From Archilochus colubris (Eukaryota > Chordata > Aves > Apodiformes > Trochilidae): a stretch of DNA of 64,000 bases. The DNA is taken from contig CM041103.1 of the NCBI GenBank assembly GCA_023079485.1, positions 10,970,503-11,034,502 on the forward strand. Direction: 5' to 3'. Position 1 is the stretch's first letter. Every line of letters starts with the position of its first letter. Below, piece after piece: positions 59,001 to 64,000 of the stretch. The position numbers were made by a program, and so were the translations under genes. Below the pieces are notes generated by a model that was not told the origin of the DNA, searched no databases, and worked only from the letters and a program-made list of their open reading frames with translations.

Positions 59001-60830
59001 ACACAGAGAAGTTAAGTACCCCTCTATCTCTGATTCTGCTGTTGTTTTTGCCCTCACCTCCTCCCAACATGGGAAGTTTCATTTTAAGATTTAAAATGCC
59101 TGAGGTGTGAAGCAGTTAGTTTGCTGTGCTCTGCTAATCATCCTTAGCTGAATGCATGGAATCCTTTTTCTCTCTAGGGCAAGGTATTTCCAAAGCTTCG
59201 AAAACGGAACAGCAACAAATCAGTGGACCTAGAGGAAATGCCAGCTGACACCTCTACAGACTATGTGTTCAGAATTATTTATCCAGGACACAAGCATGAT
59301 AACAGTAAGTGACCGTGTTTCACTTTGTTAAAAAAAACAACAAAAACAACGAAAACAACAGCAACAAAACAAAAAAACAAACAAAAAAACCTACACCAAA
59401 ACCCACAACAACCAAACACACATAAAAATATGAAACCCTTGAAGTAATATCCTGGGAAGGAACTGAAAGTAACAAACAAGCCAGGTTTTTCTGGGAGTCA
59501 GAGGGGGAATATCTATCACAAGATTTCATTGTGTGATAATTATGATCAACAGGTACAGCTTTCTGTAGAGCTTCTTGATGCAGTGAAACTGGTTTAGTGG
59601 AAATGGATTTTAGGTGGGGAATCTTATTTATATTTACTTTGTGTTTTTCAGAGGAAATTTTCAAAATACTCTCCTGGGCTTGCAAACTGAGACGAAAAGC
59701 AAAAAGATTGCTTGACTAGCCAAGAGCAGTTTTGCTCCCAAAGTGAGGATATTTTTATTGGCCACACTGCTTGCTCATAATGTTGTTATTAAAAAAAAAA
59801 CAAACTCAACTCTTAAAGTACCCCAGGAACTCCCTGCGCTAAGTTTTCCTGGCTTGGAAGCAAGAACTTAACAATAGATAAATAAAGGCCCTTCCAAGGA
59901 AACTAAATGAGTTCCCAAGCACCAAACCACCTCATGTCATCAGTGAATACAAATCCCTTACATGCAAGAAGGCATTTCAGCTAGTTCTCAAAACAGGTCC
60001 AATTTTATTCCCCTTGGCAAAGAAGCAAGAATTTCCCAGGAAGATCAGACCCTAAAGTTTATGGAGGATTTGGATTTACTGCTTAGATTGGGACTTAGCT
60101 GCAGCTGAAAAAGCAGAAATCTCAGCTGAACCCTTCTTACTCCTGGGGACTGCCCCACAGTGGTGGCCGTTCTTTCACAGGGCTTCTGCACTTGCACAGG
60201 TAAGTTCACACCAGCAAAAGCCCATCCTGCCTTGGCCTGAGGGCAGGTTGTGTGCAGTGCCAGGCAGCCGTGGGGAGCAGTGTTTGCTGTCCAGGTCCTG
60301 GCATAGGTTTCAGAGTGGTAAAGAGGCCACAGCAGTGATCAGGGCATGGTGAAGGACAGAGGCTCTCTGGAGCCTCGAATTCCCATGGAGTTTTGCTGAA
60401 AGCATCCCCACCTACTGCAGGCTGGCTCTGGGACCTTTCTCTGTTGCCACGTGTTGACACACGTGCTCTGGGAACACAGCCTGTGCCCCATCCAGAGCTG
60501 GCCTGCTTTGGATTTGGTGGAACATCCTTTTTTCTGTAAGAAACTCCATTTTCATACCCATTTACAGGAGACTGTGCCTTCGGGGAGAGGGCAGGCTTCA
60601 GGTCCTTTGTCTTTGCTGAACGTGTCCTTTTGAGCTTTCCTGCAGAACTGAGTTCTCTCTTCTTATGCTCCTCTTTCACTATTTTCTTTGAGCAGTAACT
60701 ATTAACTACCACCACTTAGCTGCCAGCCGCTCTGCCTCTGTTGATGATGATGAGGAGGAGGAAGATAAGCTCCACGCAATGCTATCAATGATCTGCTCTC
60801 GGAACCTCACAGCTCCTAATAGGATGAAAG
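35021..60830 (+). CDS. SGSM2: Small G protein signaling modulator 2, N-terminal part (3' part outside window)
   Basis: SGSM2 (RUTBC1) is a RUN-TBC protein: a Rab9A effector and GAP for Rab32 and Rab33B in endosome-to-Golgi and melanosome traffic. Exons: 35021-35077, 41852-41927, 51803-51965, 53884-54045, 55196-55263, 55485-55630, 55782-55916, 56043-56167, 57184-57251, 58505-58665, 59178-59304 and a cassette 60696-60830. Exons 1-11 give 429 codons. The RUN domain covers about residues 35-190 ([20 protein letters not shown] to [20 protein letters not shown]). Then follow a basic Ser-rich linker ([16 protein letters not shown]) and the region [39 protein letters not shown] and [20 protein letters not shown]. 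Human isoforms are 1006 and 1051 residues; the TBC domain was not found here. SGSM1 is the paralogue; residue matches favour SGSM2. Confidence 0.95.
35078..41851 (+). other. SGSM2: SGSM2 intron 1
   Basis: 6.8 kb. No exon, RNA gene or transposon is recognised. An A-rich tract is near 38790. Open frames are short and unlike known proteins. Confidence 0.7.
41852..41927 (+). CDS. SGSM2: SGSM2 exon 2
   Basis: Encodes [25 protein letters not shown] and one base of Gly: the start of the RUN domain. Confidence 0.94.
46467..46488. repeat. T22 homopolymer
   Basis: An uninterrupted T run in SGSM2 intron 2. Confidence 0.9.
51103..51134. repeat. 17-bp-period duplication
   Basis: CCAGAAAGGGGGGTG occurs at 51103 and 51120. 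Confidence 0.85.
51803..51965 (+). CDS. SGSM2: SGSM2 exon 3 (RUN domain)
   Basis: Encodes [20 protein letters not shown] to [13 protein letters not shown]. Confidence 0.95.
51966..53883 (+). other. SGSM2: SGSM2 intron 3
   Basis: 1.9 kb; nothing recognised. Confidence 0.75.
53884..54045 (+). CDS. SGSM2: SGSM2 exon 4 (RUN domain)
   Basis: Encodes [20 protein letters not shown], then [20 protein letters not shown] and on to DNC. Confidence 0.95.
54046..55195 (+). other. SGSM2: SGSM2 intron 4
   Basis: 1.15 kb; nothing recognised. Confidence 0.75.
55196..55263 (+). CDS. SGSM2: SGSM2 exon 5 (RUN domain)
   Basis: Encodes [22 protein letters not shown]; donor GTAAGT. Confidence 0.95.
55485..55630 (+). 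CDS. SGSM2: SGSM2 exon 6 (end of RUN domain)
   Basis: Encodes [20 protein letters not shown] to [11 protein letters not shown]. Confidence 0.95.
55782..55916 (+). CDS. SGSM2: SGSM2 exon 7
   Basis: Forty-five codons, [20 protein letters not shown] to GKNNVLVQP. Confidence 0.95.
56043..56167 (+). CDS. SGSM2: SGSM2 exon 8
   Basis: Encodes [40 protein letters not shown] and K. Confidence 0.95.
56168..57183 (+). other. SGSM2: SGSM2 intron 8
   Basis: 1.0 kb; nothing recognised. Confidence 0.75.
57184..57251 (+). CDS. SGSM2: SGSM2 exon 9
   Basis: Encodes [22 protein letters not shown] and one further base. Confidence 0.95.
57252..58501 (+). other. SGSM2: SGSM2 intron 9
   Basis: 1.25 kb; nothing recognised until the triple NAG acceptor at its end. 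Confidence 0.75.
58505..58665 (+). CDS. SGSM2: SGSM2 exon 10
   Basis: Encodes [20 protein letters not shown] to [10 protein letters not shown]. The 5' end is ambiguous: CAG CAG AAG gives three in-frame acceptors, starting at 58502, 58505 or 58508. I chose 58505 because it keeps the human length. Confidence 0.9.
58666..59177 (+). other. SGSM2: SGSM2 intron 10
   Basis: About 510 bp; nothing recognised. Confidence 0.75.
59178..59304 (+). CDS. SGSM2: SGSM2 exon 11
   Basis: Encodes [20 protein letters not shown] to YPGHKHDN and one base. Confidence 0.95.
59305..60695 (+). other. SGSM2: SGSM2 intron 11
   Basis: 1.4 kb. An A/C-rich low-complexity stretch starts 25 bases after the donor. Nothing else is recognised. 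Confidence 0.75.
59329..59430. repeat. A/C-rich low-complexity tract
   Basis: About 100 bases of AAAAC/CAAA-type repeats with almost no G or T. Confidence 0.85.
60696..60830 (+). CDS. SGSM2: SGSM2 exon 12, probable 45-codon cassette
   Basis: 135 bases, phase 1 at both ends, so it can be skipped without a frame change; 45 residues equals the difference between the two human isoforms. It encodes an acidic Ser-rich insert with [20 protein letters not shown] and [15 protein letters not shown]. The acceptor follows a long pyrimidine tract; the donor GTTTTTAT is weak. A second in-frame acceptor would start it at 60720. Confidence 0.85.
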
Positions 60831-63800
60831 GTTTTTATCCTCCTCCCTCTGTGTCCCAGAGCTCTATTGCAGCTCCTTCCACTGATGCATACGACAGTGT
60901 TGGCATTATTACAGGGAGAAACATTTCACTCAGGCCTTGAGATCTGGAGACTGAGTGTGCAGAGGGGCTGGGGATGTGCTCACAGCCCAGGGGAACTGGG
61001 AACAACAGCCTCTTCCCTCTCCTGTGAGCAGTTGTGCTGCTGAACAGACAAACCTCACCCTTGGAGGCTTCCTGCCCCACCTCCATCAAAACTGGGAACT
61101 ATAGCATGTTCTCACAGGAGAAGGAGGAGGTATAGCAGCTCTTTGTGTTATCCCTCTATGAGATAGTTGTGTCAGCATAATGGGCTGGGGAAGGCAGCCT
61201 TGTATGAGAAGGGTCAGAAGTGATCCATTGCAGCAAGAGTAAACCACTTGCTGGGCAAGATCAGAAAGGGAGTGTGCCAGCATAGGTGGAGTGGGGCAGG
61301 GTGTAGGGAGTTACAGTTTGAGCCCAGGAATGGTTCAGGAGTGCATGATCTGGGTACCTCTACAAGGTAACAGAAGTGTGTAGAGAAGATTTAATGCAGA
61401 TGTAGTACATTTCTGTGGTCAGGTGCTTTCATTCCACTCCTTGCATTCATAGACCAGGTGGGTTTCAGATCAGCTGCAAGATCCTCCACCTTCCAAACAT
61501 TTTTTAGCTGATTATTTTCCTAAAGCAAGTCATAACATGAAGCTGCCATTCTGCACAAATGTGTGTGTGTGTGTTATAAGCATTCAGCACCTAGTAGCTC
61601 AGTCTGGAGACTCTTGCTTCCTCAAAAGAGGCAGCTGATGGTGTACAAAATAATCCATTTCTCATGCCAGACCCCCTCCTACACATCTGATTCTAAGGCT
61701 TGCAGTTGACCAGAAGACAGGCAGGTGCTGTCAAGGCTTTTCCACTACTTCATGTGGAAACTTATTCCCCTCTAGGCTTAACAGTTCCTGCACAGCTCCA
61801 TATCAGCAAAGTGTTGTCTTGAGTGCCTGTGCCTGGCATGCTCCTGTTGCAATCAAAACAGCCTCTGCCTTTTCCTAATAACTGGAGTGTATCAGCAAGA
61901 ACAGAATCTTCTGTTATCAGGCTAAAAAGCAGCTATCAGAAATCTGACACCTGCATAGGAAGCAGAGTGACCACTTGCAAGCTTGGCCCTTGGCTTTTTA
62001 TTTGTTGCATTAGCATGAAAGTGCTTCTTCTGGTACTTTTGTTTCTTAAAAAACAGTGTATCTTGGCTCCAGATAAGATGCTTCTAACTTTAAATAGCAG
62101 AATAATTAGTTTGTTTCCAAATGGATGTTATCCCTGGTCTGGTGGGACCAATCATTGTTCTGCCTCTATGTATTGTGCTGAATTCTGCTTGGGTAGGGTA
62201 CAAAGGTGTGCTCAGGGAGATGCTCCTCACTTCCTGTGGGGTGCCCAGGTACTTGTCCCAAGGTAGGAACCTCTAGGAACTGATAAAAGCCAACCCAAAG
62301 TAATAGAGAGTTCTTGGAAGGTATGAATGGGAAGAAATGGCAAAATACAGTGTTCCCCATGAAAAAAGATAGTGTTTCAGGAAGTTTCTGTGTGTCTGAA
62401 CTGATTGTGTCTGGCTGTGGGTGATAAGAGGAAGGAGGAAGGTCTAACACTGCCACACAGGTGTGATAAGTGTGATAAGGGGTCAATGCTGTGATCTAAA
62501 GCATACGAAACACAATTTAGGCTGCAGTCAGGGGATGGAAATGCTCAGTTATCCCACTAGAACAGCTGTCAGATCCCTGCTTTTACTTATTTCATCTTGA
62601 AGGTGATGGCAGGGGTAGGAATATGTCTTCTGTTTGAGTAGTGATTCTTGCTGAACTAGACTGGACTGGCTGTTGTCTCTCCAGCAGCATCCCTGTTAAA
62701 TAATGACAACACTGTTGTAGCAGGTTTGCCAGCCATTTGCTTTTACATTTTGCAACATGCTCGACTTCTGCATGTAGCTGAAGTTACAGATAACACCACT
62801 ACAATTAAGTAAAAGATGCTGTTCACTCTAATTCTTCACTAATCCAGGTACCTTTCATCTGAATCTTTAGGTTCTGTGGGGTTCTTTCCTTGTTTCTCTA
62901 AAAATGAAATGAAAAATTAAAACTGAAAAACCCACTTTTCTTGTCTGTAGAGGGGGAGGCAAAAAATAACGATCTAAAAATGTCTGTCCAGTGGTTTTTA
63001 CTTGAACCCAATAAGAAGCTGCAATAAATACTGGGTCATTCAGCTCCTTCCTGAAGAATTAAGGTGAAGAGCATTTTTGCATCACACTTTGTTTTGTGAA
63101 ATGAGATACACGTGGCTGCTTCCGCATGAGCCTGTGCTTTTCTGTTAACAGATGTTTTCACTCCTTCCTCACCTATGCCCACCTTCTAACAGGCACTACT
63201 AAAATGCTTTATGCTGCCTTGATTTAAAATGCATGAGATGGTTTGGAATTGCCCCTACCACCACCCAACAAACGTATGTTTTAAAAGCACGGCCCAGGGG
63301 ACTGGATTTTGCTTACAAATGTTAATTTAGTGACGTACAGTATTATGGAATTTGCCTTAATTTTAATCATGGGTGAGCTGAAAGGCCAGTTATTTATTAT
63401 GAAACAAAAAAACCCACAAGCTCAAATGCCAGCTGGGACAGCTGAAGAGCTGAAGCCAAGCTTTCTAAAAGCAACTGGTGATTTTTGGGGGGGTTCCTTT
63501 CTGAAGCTGGTTTAAAAGGCAAATAGATTGTGGAGCAGGGGTAAGTCAAGAAGCTGCACTGTACTGTTGGATCACATTTCCTGCAGAGCATCCCACTTTT
63601 ATAGACACTGTGTTGAAATCAGCAGGACTCAGACTATCCTTCTGCACTCAGTATTTTAGGTTCTGGTTCTGAGGGGGAAAGAAGCATCTTCTGAAACACC
63701 TGAGTCAGTTTGCCTTTATTTCTTTTATGCTCAGACTTTCACTTTAGCTGGACTAGTAGTTAAATGGCTGATTCCAAAATGAAATTCTAGGACCTGAATT

Positions 63801-64000
63801 AAATAGGAAGTCAGGTTAGGAGATCTTTTTTGGCCATAAGTAGCATTAATGTAGCAGTACACAAGAGCCCCAGGGCAGTGGTTACTGCAGCTCCCTCCTC
63901 TCTGGTCTCTTGAAACATGAACTGGGATGTGCATGGCCAGAAAGGGGGAAATGCTGAAGGGATTTGATTTCATGGGCAGTGACTGTGCACAGCATGCAGC
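60831..64000 (+). other. SGSM2: SGSM2 intron 12 (continues past window)
   Basis: 3.2 kb to the edge. No further SGSM2 exon was found. A short GT repeat is at 61561-61574. Confidence 0.7.
61561..61574. repeat. (GT)7 microsatellite
   Basis: Seven GT units. Confidence 0.85.

Noticed and set aside
60206..60715. 169-codon minus-strand frame with a Lys/Glu/Ser-rich, protein-like start
   Set aside because: The basic part is the antisense of the pyrimidine tract before SGSM2 exon 12; no ATG start, no splice structure and no recognised family.

Overview
This 64 kb window is ordinary vertebrate nuclear DNA, most likely from a bird. The genes are split by GT-AG introns and promoters are CpG-rich. The encoded proteins align residue by residue with known vertebrate proteins. 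Introns are short, I recognise no SINE and no confident CR1 copy, and the gene order differs from mammals; together these suggest an avian chromosome. The species cannot be named from sequence alone. No prokaryotic operon, CRISPR array, rRNA, tRNA or viral gene was seen.

Layout. (1) 1-13049, plus strand: the 3' part of NLK (Nemo-like kinase), eight exons from catalytic-domain residue 216 (human numbering) to the stop, then a 3' UTR ending perhaps near 14555. (2) 16656-19371, plus: complete TMEM97 (sigma-2 receptor), three exons behind a GC-box promoter; intron 1 carries a 20-bp minisatellite. (3) 20843-22212, minus: complete IFT20, four exons, tail-to-tail with TMEM97. (4) 22.3-30.07 kb, plus: complete TNFAIP1 (a KCTD/BACURD-type CUL3 adaptor), head-to-head with IFT20 across one CpG island. 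(5) 35021 to beyond the right edge, plus: SGSM2, twelve exons visible including the RUN domain and a 45-codon cassette exon; its TBC domain lies outside the window. NLK-TMEM97-IFT20-TNFAIP1 is the human 17q11.2 order, but SGSM2 replaces POLDIP2 as the next gene.

Functional links are loose. NLK is a Wnt/TCF and FOXO pathway kinase, TMEM97 an ER sterol/NPC1-linked protein, IFT20 a Golgi/cilium trafficking subunit, TNFAIP1 a ubiquitin-ligase adaptor for RhoA, and SGSM2 a Rab9A effector and Rab32/33B GAP. Only IFT20 and TNFAIP1 look co-regulated, through their shared promoter.

No new multi-gene system was found. The observations most worth testing are small: a possible alternative last exon of NLK, an exact TISU start with a 41-codon upstream ORF at SGSM2, the SGSM2 cassette exon and a triple NAG acceptor, the TMEM97 minisatellite, a TATA/CCAAT module inside the NLK 3' UTR, and several AT-rich stretches that look like conserved noncoding elements.
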